Positions 1 through 6,506 of a DNA stretch of 8,093 nt are shown here, piece after piece (position 1 is the stretch's first letter; each line of letters begins with the position of its first letter). The notes under the pieces are model-generated. The model ran no database searches. It was given only the letters and a program-made list of their open reading frames with translations, and was not told where the DNA came from. Position numbers and translations under genes: made by a program. Source of the stretch: Paucimonas sp. (lineage in GTDB: Bacteria > Pseudomonadota > Gammaproteobacteria > Burkholderiales > Burkholderiaceae_D); assembly GCA_029266815.1 (NCBI GenBank), contig JAQSWC010000069.1, positions 1-8,093 of the forward strand, written 5' to 3'.

Positions 1-14
1 TTGCTCCATCATGC

Positions 15-43
15 ACTTTGCGGGCGGCATGCCGCCGCAAAGT
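15..43 (-). terminator. Stem-loop downstream of argH, possible 3'-end signal
   Basis: An inverted repeat pairs ACTTTGCGG (15-23) and CGGC (25-28) with GCCGCCGCAAAGT (31-43). One G (24) is bulged and the loop is very tight, around the palindrome CGGCATGCCG. It lies 23 bp beyond the argH stop codon, which is the position of a transcription terminator. No T-run follows it on the minus strand, where the next bases are GCATGATGG, so it is not a canonical intrinsic terminator. It could instead be an mRNA 3'-protecting hairpin, or an element belonging to the neighbouring gene outside the window. The remaining bases of 1-66 show nothing else I can support. Confidence 0.45.
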
Positions 44-66
44 TACTTCAGCTTGCCAAACCGGGA

Positions 67-1473
67 CTACACTGCGGCTATAGCCAGGGCGGCGCGGGCC
101 CTGGCTATAGCGGCCTTGACCTGTGCCGGCGCCGTGCCGCCAATATGGTCGCGCGCGGCAACGGATCCTTCCAACGAAAGCACGTCGAACACGTCCTGTT
201 CGATCAGCGGGGAAAAGTTCTTCAACTCATCAAGCTGCAGATCGGAGAGATCGCATTCTTTATCCACACATACCTTGACCGCATGGGCTACTGCTTCATG
301 CGCATCGCGGAAAGGCAGGCCTTTCTTTACGAGGTAGTCGGCAAGGTCGGTTGCCGTGGCATAGCCCTGGAGCGCAGCGGCGCGCATCGCTTCCGGCTTC
401 ACGGTGATGCCACGCGCCATGTCGGCGAAGATGCGCAAGGTATCGATCACGGTGTCGACCGCATCGAACAAGGGTTCCTTGTCTTCCTGGTTGTCCTTGT
501 TGTAGGCCAGCGGTTGGCCTTTCATCAGGGTCAGCAGCGCAATCAGGTGGCCGTTGACGCGGCCGGTCTTGCCGCGCGCCAGTTCAGGTACGTCAGGATT
601 CTTTTTCTGCGGCATGATCGAAGAACCGGTGCAGAAGCGGTCGGCAATGTCGATGAAGCCGACGCGCGGGCTCATCCAGATCACCAGTTCTTCCGACATG
701 CGCGAGATGTGAGTCATGGTCAGGGCAGCGGCCGCGCAGAATTCAATGGCAAAGTCGCGGTCAGAAACGGCGTCGAGAGAATTGCGGCAGACTTCGTCAA
801 AGCCCAGCGCCTTCGCCACGCGTTCTCGGTCAATCGGGAAGGTGGTGCCGGCCAGGGCTGCGGCGCCCAGCGGGAGGCGGTTGACGCGTTTGCGGCAGTC
901 CGCCATGCGTTCAGCATCACGGCCGAACATTTCTACATAGGCGAGGATATGGTGGCCGAAAGTGATCGGCTGCGCGACCTGCATGTGGGTAAAGCCGGGC
1001 AGAATGGTGTCGGCGTTGGCTTCGGCGAGGTCAAGCAGCGCCAGGCGGAATTCACGCAGCAGGCCGAGGATGTCATCGATTGCGGCACGCATGTAAAGGC
1101 GGATGTCGGTGGCTACCTGGTCGTTGCGCGAGCGGCCCGTGTGGAGGCGCTTGCCGGCGTCACCTGCCAGCTCGGTGAGGCGCTTCTCGATGTTGAGGTG
1201 CACGTCTTCCAGGTCGAGTAGCCATTCGAACTTGCCTTCGGCGATTTCAGCGCGGATCTGCGCCATGCCGCGCTGGATATCTTCATAATCCTTGGTGCTG
1301 ATGATTTTCTGGTGCGCGAGCATCTCGGCGTGCGCGAGCGAACCCTGGATGTCGACCTCAGCCATGCGTTTGTCGAAAAAGACCGACGCCGTGTAGCGTT
1401 TGACCAGATCGGAGACCGGTTCGGAAAAGCGGGCCGACCAGGCCTCGCTTTTTTTGGAAAGTTGTGCTGTCAT
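67..1473 (-). CDS. argH: Argininosuccinate lyase
   Basis: ArgH splits argininosuccinate into arginine and fumarate, the last step of arginine biosynthesis, as a cytoplasmic homotetramer. The 468-residue product has the usual family length. Fumarase/aspartase-superfamily signatures are clear: HTGRSRND at about 111-118, the FTHMQ segment with the conserved histidine at 163, and the flexible catalytic loop GSSIMPQKKNP at 283-293, which holds the serine expected to act as base. The C-terminal ArgH-specific helical region follows to residue 468. I chose the ATG at 1473 because the protein then begins MTAQLSKKSEAWSARF, as ArgH proteins do. The frame is open to an ATG at 1566, but those 31 extra residues look unlike ArgH and would start on top of the kinase start codon. 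The Shine-Dalgarno before 1473 is weak. The gene is divergent from the histidine kinase and appears intact. Confidence 0.97.
   Translation of the reverse strand: MTAQLSKKSEAWSARFSEPVSDLVKRYTASVFFDKRMAEVDIQGSLAHAEMLAHQKIISTKDYEDIQRGMAQIRAEIAEGKFEWLLDLEDVHLNIEKRLTELAGDAGKRLHTGRSRNDQVATDIRLYMRAAIDDILGLLREFRLALLDLAEANADTILPGFTHMQVAQPITFGHHILAYVEMFGRDAERMADCRKRVNRLPLGAAALAGTTFPIDRERVAKALGFDEVCRNSLDAVSDRDFAIEFCAAAALTMTHISRMSEELVIWMSPRVGFIDIADRFCTGSSIMPQKKNPDVPELARGKTGRVNGHLIALLTLMKGQPLAYNKDNQEDKEPLFDAVDTVIDTLRIFADMARGITVKPEAMRAAALQGYATATDLADYLVKKGLPFRDAHEAVAHAVKVCVDKECDLSDLQLDELKNFSPLIEQDVFDVLSLEGSVAARDHIGGTAPAQVKAAIARARAALAIAAV
77..111 (-). repeat. Perfect 14-bp inverted repeat in the argH 3' coding end
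   Basis: GCTATAGCCAGGGC (77-90) is exactly the reverse complement of 98-111, with a 7-base loop GGCGCGG (91-97). GGCTATAGCC at 76-85 is itself palindromic. The structure covers the codons for the last residues of ArgH (the ARAALAIA stretch) and ends 7 bp before the stop codon. In the argH transcript it would form a very stable hairpin just ahead of translation termination, followed by the second stem-loop at 15-43. The repeat itself is directly visible; any function in mRNA stability or transcript ending is inference. Confidence 0.8.
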
Positions 1474-1489
1474 AGAGCTTGTCTCGAAA

Positions 1490-1524
1490 ACCGTCGGTGA
1501 AGTGCCGTGAGTGCGGCGGACGGT
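1490..1524. promoter_or_regulatory. Inverted ACCGTC motifs, possible LytTR/AlgR-type binding sites
   Basis: ACCGTC at 1490-1495 (plus strand) and its reverse complement GACGGT at 1519-1524 form a dyad with a 23-bp spacer in the argH/kinase divergent region. Pseudomonas AlgR recognises boxes close to ACCGTTCGTC. The plus-strand copy ACCGTCGGTG matches that at 7 of 10 positions and the minus-strand copy ACCGTCCGCC at 8 of 10. Because the downstream operon encodes an AlgR-like LytTR regulator, autoregulation is a reasonable hypothesis. The same bases could simply form a weak 6-bp hairpin in the argH leader. The matches are short and the background is GC-rich, so confidence is low. Confidence 0.25.
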
Positions 1525-1539
1525 GGAAGGGAAAGCAGG

Positions 1540-1545
1540 ATTATA
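1540..1545 (-). promoter_or_regulatory. Candidate -10 element of the argH promoter
   Basis: Read on the minus strand this is a perfect TATAAT, set in an AT-rich patch (TTATAAAA) within GC-rich surroundings. It lies about 67 bp upstream of the argH ATG, giving a leader of roughly 60 bases. No good TTGACA-like -35 is seen 16-18 bp upstream; the bases there read about GGCATG. The overlapping plus-strand TATAAA (1542-1547) could serve the kinase operon. If so, it would favour the kinase start at 1604, since a start at 1565 would leave a leader of only about 12 bases. Confidence 0.4.
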
Positions 1546-1564
1546 AAACAAGCCTCTGGACGCC

Positions 1565-2620
1565 ATGCCCGTCTCTTCGGATCAAGCCCGGCCATCAACG
1601 GAAATGCTCATACCCGATTGCTGCAATATCGGCGTCATTTTCCGCGTTCTCCTGCTGGTGAACGGCGTGCCGTTGGCGGCTGCCCTGCTTCAGGCCGCCT
1701 CCGCACAGACTGCCCTACAGACCTTTGTCGAAGCCTCGATCCTGATCGAATCCGCTTCCCTGTCGTCGCTGCTGGCCTTGTGCGGCGTGCGTCGCTTGCT
1801 GCTCAACGCGTCGCCCGTCGTCCAACGCTGGTTTTGCGCACTGGTTCCGGCACTGGTGACCGGAGCACTCATCCATCTTTTGAATGCAGGCGAACAGACT
1901 TTGGGAACGCTGACCGGGGTCGCGCCGATCGAGGGCATGCTGGTTGCGGCATCCTTCGGCGCTGTCATGCAGCACTATTTTGAATTGCGATCACGTGCGT
2001 TTTCGCCGGCGTTGTCCGAAGCCCGCCTGCAGGCGCTACAGGCGAGAATACGCCCACACTTTCTGTTCAACAGCCTGAATGCAGTTCTATCGCTTATCCG
2101 CACGGAACCGCGCCGTGCTGAAAACGCACTAGAGGATTTGTCGGACCTATTCCGGGTACTGATGCGCGACGCGCGGGACATCACGACGCTCGCCGACGAG
2201 ATCCGCCTGTGCAAGCAATATCTCTCGATAGAAAAAATTCGTCTTGGCGAACGTCTTCAAGTGGAATGGGATACGCAGCAGGTCACGGAGGACACTCTGA
2301 ACAAGGCTGAAATCCCCTCGCTTTTGCTGCAACCCTTGTTGGAAAATGCCGTGCACTACGGCGTGGAACCGGCGCGCGAACCGGTGCAGGTGAAGATACA
2401 CATCACACGCTCGCTGGACCGCATCGAAATCGCAGTGGTCAATCCAGTACCGATCCTGATGACTGGCGACCGCGCTCCCACTCCCGGCAACCACATGGCG
2501 CTGGATAACATTCGCCAGCGGCTGGTATTGCTGCACGACGTCGAGGCACAATTGACGATCACGGAAACTCACGGTTTCTTCGAAGTGCGTTTACGACTTC
2601 CATACGTGAAGGCGACCTAA
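1565..2620 (+). CDS. algZ: AlgZ/FimS-like LytS-family sensor histidine kinase
   Basis: This is an inner-membrane sensor kinase expected to phosphorylate the adjacent LytTR regulator. The 351-residue product opens with the motif IPDCCN (16-21), resembling AlgZ N-termini. Four hydrophobic segments follow at about 24-45, 51-75, 86-106 and 124-141. Next come a short linker and a His_kinase domain with RIRPHFLFNSLNAV (161-174), in which His165 is the predicted phosphorylation site. The catalytic ATPase region has an N-box, PSLLLQPLLENAVHYG (251-266, Asn261). The usual GxGxGLxN glycine box is replaced by GNHMALDNIRQRL (308-320). There is no periplasmic or PAS sensor domain. The start is uncertain: ATG 1565 has a short GGA upstream, and ATG 1604 would remove 13 unconserved residues. 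The gene is 2 bp from the regulator, so the two are almost certainly co-transcribed and translationally coupled. The stimulus is unknown. The algZ symbol rests on domain type and gene order. Confidence 0.88.
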   Translation: MPVSSDQARPSTEMLIPDCCNIGVIFRVLLLVNGVPLAAALLQAASAQTALQTFVEASILIESASLSSLLALCGVRRLLLNASPVVQRWFCALVPALVTGALIHLLNAGEQTLGTLTGVAPIEGMLVAASFGAVMQHYFELRSRAFSPALSEARLQALQARIRPHFLFNSLNAVLSLIRTEPRRAENALEDLSDLFRVLMRDARDITTLADEIRLCKQYLSIEKIRLGERLQVEWDTQQVTEDTLNKAEIPSLLLQPLLENAVHYGVEPAREPVQVKIHITRSLDRIEIAVVNPVPILMTGDRAPTPGNHMALDNIRQRLVLLHDVEAQLTITETHGFFEVRLRLPYVKAT

Positions 2621-2622
2621 AC

Positions 2623-3411
2623 ATGGCACTCAGAATTTTCATCGTGGACGATGAAGCTCCAGCGCGATCAAGGATGCGGACCTTGCTGGCCGACATTGCC
2701 GATCAGTGCCCGCATGAAGTCGTCGGCGAGGCCGCCGATGGTGCGCAGGCGCTGCAGGGTATTGCCGCGGCAAAGCCCGATCTGGTGCTTCTTGATGTGC
2801 AGATGCCCGGGTTGACCGGCCTTGAGGTTGCAGCCCACCTTGTCAGGCTTCCAGATGAAACTCCGGCCGTCATATTCGTGACTGCGTACGACGAGTTCGC
2901 CTTGAAGGCATTCGAGGTGCATGCGACGGATTACCTCCTGAAGCCGGTGCGCGCAGAACGTCTGCAACAGGCAATAGGACGAGTTGCCGCTCTAGGAGCA
3001 AAAGAGGGGCGGCAAAGACTTGCGGCGACAACTTCCAGCTTGAAAGCGAAGCGCCGTCACTTTTCTGTGCAGGAGCGGGATCGCGTACTGCTTGTACCCG
3101 TGGAACACGTACGCTATCTAAAAGCTGAACTGAAATACGTCACCGTCCGCACGCGCACGGGTGAACATCTGATCGAGGAATCGCTGTCGTCAATCGAGCA
3201 GGAACTTGGCGATGTGTTTATACGCGTCCATCGAAACGCATTGGTGGCACGCCAGGCCATCATCGGCGTGGAACGCAGTTCGGCAGGTGTTGATCACGAA
3301 AACGATACGGAAAAAGGCCAGGAGTCATGGCATGTGATCCTCAGCGATATCGAGGAAACACTACCGATATCGCGCAGGCAGTGGGCTGCCGTCAAGGCTC
3401 TCGTGAAATAG
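2623..3411 (+). CDS. algR: AlgR-like LytTR response regulator
   Basis: This is a cytoplasmic DNA-binding response regulator and the likely partner of the upstream kinase. Residues 1-122 form a receiver domain. It has the acidic pocket D9-D10, phosphoacceptor D58 in KPDLVLLDVQMPG, the switch Thr87 in FVTAYDEFALKAF, and Lys107 in DYLLKPV. A linker of about 20 residues leads to a LytTR DNA-binding domain (about 145-256), recognisable by VRYLKAELKYVTVRT (163-177), FIRVHRNALV (199-208) and LPISRRQW (247-254). The length of 262 residues is slightly above P. aeruginosa AlgR (248). Part of the difference is a charged stretch at about 219-236, between the LytTR strands. Family members bind paired ACCGTT-like boxes and control functions such as exopolysaccharide, pili or virulence; none of those targets is in this window. 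The start is fixed by the 2-bp gap after the kinase stop codon. Confidence 0.92.
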   Translation: MALRIFIVDDEAPARSRMRTLLADIADQCPHEVVGEAADGAQALQGIAAAKPDLVLLDVQMPGLTGLEVAAHLVRLPDETPAVIFVTAYDEFALKAFEVHATDYLLKPVRAERLQQAIGRVAALGAKEGRQRLAATTSSLKAKRRHFSVQERDRVLLVPVEHVRYLKAELKYVTVRTRTGEHLIEESLSSIEQELGDVFIRVHRNALVARQAIIGVERSSAGVDHENDTEKGQESWHVILSDIEETLPISRRQWAAVKALVK

Positions 3412-3417
3412 GATGTG

Positions 3418-3469
3418 AAAGGCCCGATGCCGATCGCAAGAAGAATCATGCGACCGGCATCGGGCCTTT
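3418..3469. terminator. Long hairpin between converging algR and ppc, likely bidirectional terminator
   Basis: The left arm (3418-3438, beginning AAAGGCCCGATGCCG) and right arm (3449-3469, ending CGGCATCGGGCCTTT) pair at 20 of 21 positions, with one A:C mismatch and a 10-base loop. It lies 6 bp after the algR stop codon and 45 bp beyond the ppc stop codon. The AAA/TTT ends of the stem give a short T-run in both directions (CCTTTGGG on plus, CCTTTCAC on minus). The position between converging genes and the strong GC stem fit a shared terminator. The weak T-tracts mean efficiency is uncertain. Confidence 0.8.
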
Positions 3470-3479
3470 GGGCTTCAGG

Positions 3480-3499
3480 CGGTATGTAGTTGAATACCG
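3480..3499. repeat. Small inverted repeat before the ppc stop codon side
   Basis: CGGTAT (3480-3485) and ATACCG (3494-3499) form a 6-bp stem with an 8-base loop. It lies in the 45-bp stretch between the large hairpin (3418-3469) and the ppc stop codon (3515-3517). No T-run follows on either strand, so it is at most an accessory element to the main terminator or a chance dyad. Confidence 0.3.
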
Positions 3500-3514
3500 T
3501 TAACGCGACGCTTC

Positions 3515-6376
3515 CTAGCCGGTATTGCGCAATCCCGCTGCTACGCCGTTGATCGTCAGATGAATGCCGCGGTTGACGCGTTCTTCCAGCGTCTTGCCTT
3601 CTGCAGCCGCCTTACGGTGACGCTTGATCAATTCAACCTGCAGGTGGTTGAGCGGATCGAGATAGGCAAAGCGGTTCTTGATTGAACGTGCCAGCAGCGG
3701 ATTGTTTGCCAGGCGCTCTTTATGTGCAGTGATGCTGGACAGGCAATCCACCGTGCGCTCATGCTCGGCGGAGATGCGCTTGAAGATACTGTTGCGCAGC
3801 TTCTTGTCAGCTACCAGTTCCGCATAACGCGACGCTACAGCCAGGTCAGACTTTGCCAGCACCATGTCCATATTGGACAGCAGCGTGACAAAGAACGGCC
3901 ATTCCTTGTACATGGCGCGCAAGAGTGTCAGACGACGCTTCTGTTCCTTGCTGTCGCCTTCTTCCAGCCAGCTCGACACAGCCTCGCCGAAACCATACCA
4001 GCCCGGCAGCAGCAGGCGGCATTGACCCCACGAGAAGCTCCAGGGAATCGCACGCAGGTCTTCGATGCGGCGCGTGGATTTGCGTGAAGCGGGGCGTGAG
4101 CCGATGTTCAGTTCGGCGATTTCCGCAATCGGGGTAGCGGAGAAGAAGTAATCGGTGAAACCCGGTGTTTCGTACACGAGATTGCGGTAGGCCTTGTAAG
4201 CGCGGTCAGATAGGTCGGCCATCACCTTTTCGAATTCAGCCAGGCGCTTCGCATACTTGCTGTTGGGCGGATGCGGCATCAGGCTGGCTTCCAGCGTAGC
4301 AGCGACCAGCAGTTCGAGATTGCGGCGGCCGATTTCCGGATTCGAGAATTTCGAGGCAATAATTTCGCCCTGTTCGGTCAGGCGAATCTGGCCGTTCACG
4401 GTGCCGGCAGGCTGCGCAAGAATCGCTTCGTAGCTGGGGCCGCCGCCACGTCCTACCGTGCCGCCGCGGCCATGGAACAGGCGCAGTTTGACGCCGGCAC
4501 GATTGAAGATTTCCACCAGTCGCACTTCAGCCTTGTACAGCTCCCAGTTGGATGTCAGGAAGCCGCCGTCCTTGTTGGAATCCGAATAGCCCAGCATCAC
4601 TTCCTGCAGCATGCCCTGTTTCGCAATCAATGGCTTGATCTGCGGGAGTGCCAGCATCTGCTCCATGATTTCCGGCGCGAGGCGCAGGTCGGGAATGGTC
4701 TCGAACAGCGGGATGACCATGAGTTCCATCTTGGCCACAGCAGGCCCGGACTTCGACTTGCCGTCCCACTCGACGTGCAGCAAGCCGGCCTCGCGCTGCA
4801 GGAGGATCACTTCCAGCAGGTCCGATACGGTTTCGGTGTGCGAGATGATGTAGTTGCGGATGGCGCGCTCGCCGTAACGCTGCCTTACCTGCTTTGCCAT
4901 GCGCAGGATGGCGAGTTCGGATGCAGTTTGGTCGCTATAAGGGATGTAGGGAGAAAACAGCAGGCGCGGTTTGTCCAGTTCAGACAGCAGCAGGGCAATC
5001 TTCTTTTCTTCCGACAGTCCGGCATAGTCGGACTCCACCTTGGCGAAGGCGAACAGCTCCGCTAGTACACGTTCATGCACATCCGAGCTCTGGCGCATGT
5101 CGAGCGTTGCCAGATGGAAGCCGAAGATTTCAGAAGCTCGCTTGATGGTCATGAGGCGCGGCTTAGCCAGCACGCCGGATTTGTGAGAGGTGAGCGAGTC
5201 AACCATCACCTGCAGATCGGCGCTGAATTCTGAAGGATTGCCGTAAGGCGCTGCAGGGCCGATTTCCTTGCGGAGAATATTGGTTGCGCCCAGTGCGCGC
5301 GCAGTGGCTGCAAGGCGCGCATAGATACCCGCCAATGCGCGGCGGTAAGGCTCATCATTGCGGCGTTCCGAGGCGCCGGGTGCGGCATCCGCCAGCGCCT
5401 GCAACTGGGGGTCCACTTCGACCAGTAGCGAGGATACCGACAACTCAGCACCCAGTTGGTGCACTTCCTCAAGGTAGAAGTCGAGAATGGTGGACGACTG
5501 ACGTTCCAGCGCATGACGCATGGTTTCGTCATTAACGAAAGGATTGCCGTCGCGGTCGCCGCCGATCCAGCTTCCCATCTGCACGCAGGGCGAACCGTCG
5601 AGAGAATGCTTGCTCGATTTGCTGGGGAAATGCTGATCGACTTCGCATTCGATGTCTTCATACAGGCCGGGCAGCTCGCGCAGGAAGGTCATGCGGTAGT
5701 AGGAGAGGGCATTCTCGATTTCGTCGGCGACGGTCAGCTTCGTATAGCGAAGCATGCGTGTCTGCCACAACGTCAGAACCTTGCCTTGCAACAGTTCGGT
5801 GTTGCGCTCGCGCTCGCGCGGCGTCAGCGGCAGATCGCGCTCCGCCAGCAGGTGGGCAATCTCATGCTCCGCATCGAGAATGCTCTTTCTCTGCACTTCG
5901 GTCGGGTGAGCTGTCAGCACCGGCGAAATCAACGCATCCTTGAAGAAGGAGCGAACTGCCGCGCCGTTGACGTTGTTTTCCTTCAGCTTTGTCAATGCGT
6001 ACGACACACTGCCTTGCTGCGGCGTCGATCCTGCGAGCAGGTGTGCGCGGCGGCGGCGATTGTGATGCTGGTCTTCGGCAATGTTCGCCAGATGCGAGAA
6101 ATAAGAGAAAGCGCGCACCACGGCGTTGGTTTCCTCGCGCGACAGTTTTTTCAACAGCTTGTCGAGCTCGGCACCTGAATGCGCATCGGACTCGCGGCGG
6201 AAGCGCACAGCGGTCTGGCGTATGGTTTCCACTACATGAAAGATGGCTTCGCCTTCCTGTTCGCGGATAACGTTGCCCAGCAGACGGCCGAGGAGACGGA
6301 TGTCTTCCTTCAGCGGCGCGTCCTTGTCTGTGGCGGGAGTGTTGCTGCGCGAAGAGGATGTCGATTGTTTTGGCAT
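3515..6376 (-). CDS. ppc: Phosphoenolpyruvate carboxylase
   Basis: Ppc carboxylates phosphoenolpyruvate with bicarbonate to give oxaloacetate, an anaplerotic entry to the TCA cycle, as a cytoplasmic tetramer. The 953 residues from ATG 6376 fit the family. Hallmarks are all present: VLTAHPTEVQRKS at 153-165 with catalytic His157; GSWIGGDRDGNPFV at 268-281; GYSDSNKDGG at 596-605 with Lys602; the glycine-rich active-site loop FHGRGGTVGRGGGP at 634-647; LRAIPWSFSWGQCRLLLPGW at 774-793; and the invariant C-terminal NTG (951-953). Arg643 and Asn951 correspond to E. coli Arg587 and Asn881, which bind the inhibitor aspartate, so allosteric control is likely retained. The start is uncertain: the frame continues to ATG 6415 and TTG 6430 (up to 18 more residues), and none has a good Shine-Dalgarno. 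I prefer 6376 because MPKQS followed by a polar linker resembles other Ppc N-termini. Ppc converges with algR and diverges from hemC. Confidence 0.97.
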   Translation of the reverse strand: MPKQSTSSSRSNTPATDKDAPLKEDIRLLGRLLGNVIREQEGEAIFHVVETIRQTAVRFRRESDAHSGAELDKLLKKLSREETNAVVRAFSYFSHLANIAEDQHHNRRRRAHLLAGSTPQQGSVSYALTKLKENNVNGAAVRSFFKDALISPVLTAHPTEVQRKSILDAEHEIAHLLAERDLPLTPRERERNTELLQGKVLTLWQTRMLRYTKLTVADEIENALSYYRMTFLRELPGLYEDIECEVDQHFPSKSSKHSLDGSPCVQMGSWIGGDRDGNPFVNDETMRHALERQSSTILDFYLEEVHQLGAELSVSSLLVEVDPQLQALADAAPGASERRNDEPYRRALAGIYARLAATARALGATNILRKEIGPAAPYGNPSEFSADLQVMVDSLTSHKSGVLAKPRLMTIKRASEIFGFHLATLDMRQSSDVHERVLAELFAFAKVESDYAGLSEEKKIALLLSELDKPRLLFSPYIPYSDQTASELAILRMAKQVRQRYGERAIRNYIISHTETVSDLLEVILLQREAGLLHVEWDGKSKSGPAVAKMELMVIPLFETIPDLRLAPEIMEQMLALPQIKPLIAKQGMLQEVMLGYSDSNKDGGFLTSNWELYKAEVRLVEIFNRAGVKLRLFHGRGGTVGRGGGPSYEAILAQPAGTVNGQIRLTEQGEIIASKFSNPEIGRRNLELLVAATLEASLMPHPPNSKYAKRLAEFEKVMADLSDRAYKAYRNLVYETPGFTDYFFSATPIAEIAELNIGSRPASRKSTRRIEDLRAIPWSFSWGQCRLLLPGWYGFGEAVSSWLEEGDSKEQKRRLTLLRAMYKEWPFFVTLLSNMDMVLAKSDLAVASRYAELVADKKLRNSIFKRISAEHERTVDCLSSITAHKERLANNPLLARSIKNRFAYLDPLNHLQVELIKRHRKAAAEGKTLEERVNRGIHLTINGVAAGLRNTG

Positions 6377-6405
6377 GATGTCGTGGTTGCTACTGTCAAA
6401 AATAA

Positions 6406-6422
6406 CGCGGCTCATGGCCGCG
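6406..6422. promoter_or_regulatory. Dyad CGCGGC-N5-GCCGCG in the ppc/hemC divergent region
   Basis: CGCGGC (6406-6411) and GCCGCG (6417-6422) are perfect 6-bp inverted arms around TCATG. The dyad lies 30 bp upstream of the preferred ppc start. On the minus strand the loop contains the alternative ATG start (6415), so in a longer ppc mRNA this start would sit in a hairpin loop. It could be an operator, a leader hairpin or a chance GC-rich dyad. No known regulator consensus was recognised. Confidence 0.3.
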
Positions 6423-6435
6423 ATCTTCAAAAAAA

Positions 6436-6450
6436 CACGCGTGATAAAAT
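6436..6450 (+). promoter_or_regulatory. Candidate extended -10 promoter for hemC with adjacent palindrome
   Basis: TGATAAAAT (6442-6450) matches an extended -10 element (TGn followed by TAAAAT). It lies just downstream of an A-tract (6429-6435) and overlaps the 8-bp palindrome CACGCGTG (6436-6443). Extended -10 promoters can work without a strong -35, and none is obvious here. Transcription would begin near 6457, giving a hemC leader of about 50-65 bases. The palindrome across the TG motif could be a regulator site, which is inference only. Confidence 0.45.
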
Positions 6451-6506
6451 TTTGCCCGAACAGTCGATCCGTCAGAAATGAAGTTCCGCATCCGCGGCCG
6501 GGTCAC

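Noticed and set aside
1..1221. Plus-strand open frame of 406 codons starting at the window edge
   Set aside because: It is antisense to argH, its translation shows no family features, and it is explained by codon bias of a GC-rich gene on the other strand.
1474..1566. N-terminal extension of argH to the ATG at 1566
   Set aside because: The 31 extra residues do not resemble ArgH, the candidate -10 lies inside them, and the ATG shares the CATG with the opposing kinase start. ATG 1473 gives the normal length.
4271..5065. 264-codon plus-strand open frame inside ppc
   Set aside because: It lies antisense to highly conserved Ppc motifs, with no recognisable domain and no promoter or ribosome-binding site.
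5456..6178. 240-codon plus-strand open frame inside ppc
   Set aside because: It is a shadow of the ppc reading frame in GC-rich DNA and has no independent coding evidence.
6394..6399. Perfect TTGACA on the minus strand just upstream of the ppc ATG
   Set aside because: A -10 element at normal spacing would fall on the start codon (ATGCCA at 6376-6371), which does not resemble TATAAT, so it is not a usable -35 for the called ppc start.
6243..6506. 88-residue N-terminal extension of HemC
   Set aside because: It overlaps the ppc 5' coding region antisense and reads through the candidate hemC promoter. HemC homology begins only after 6507.
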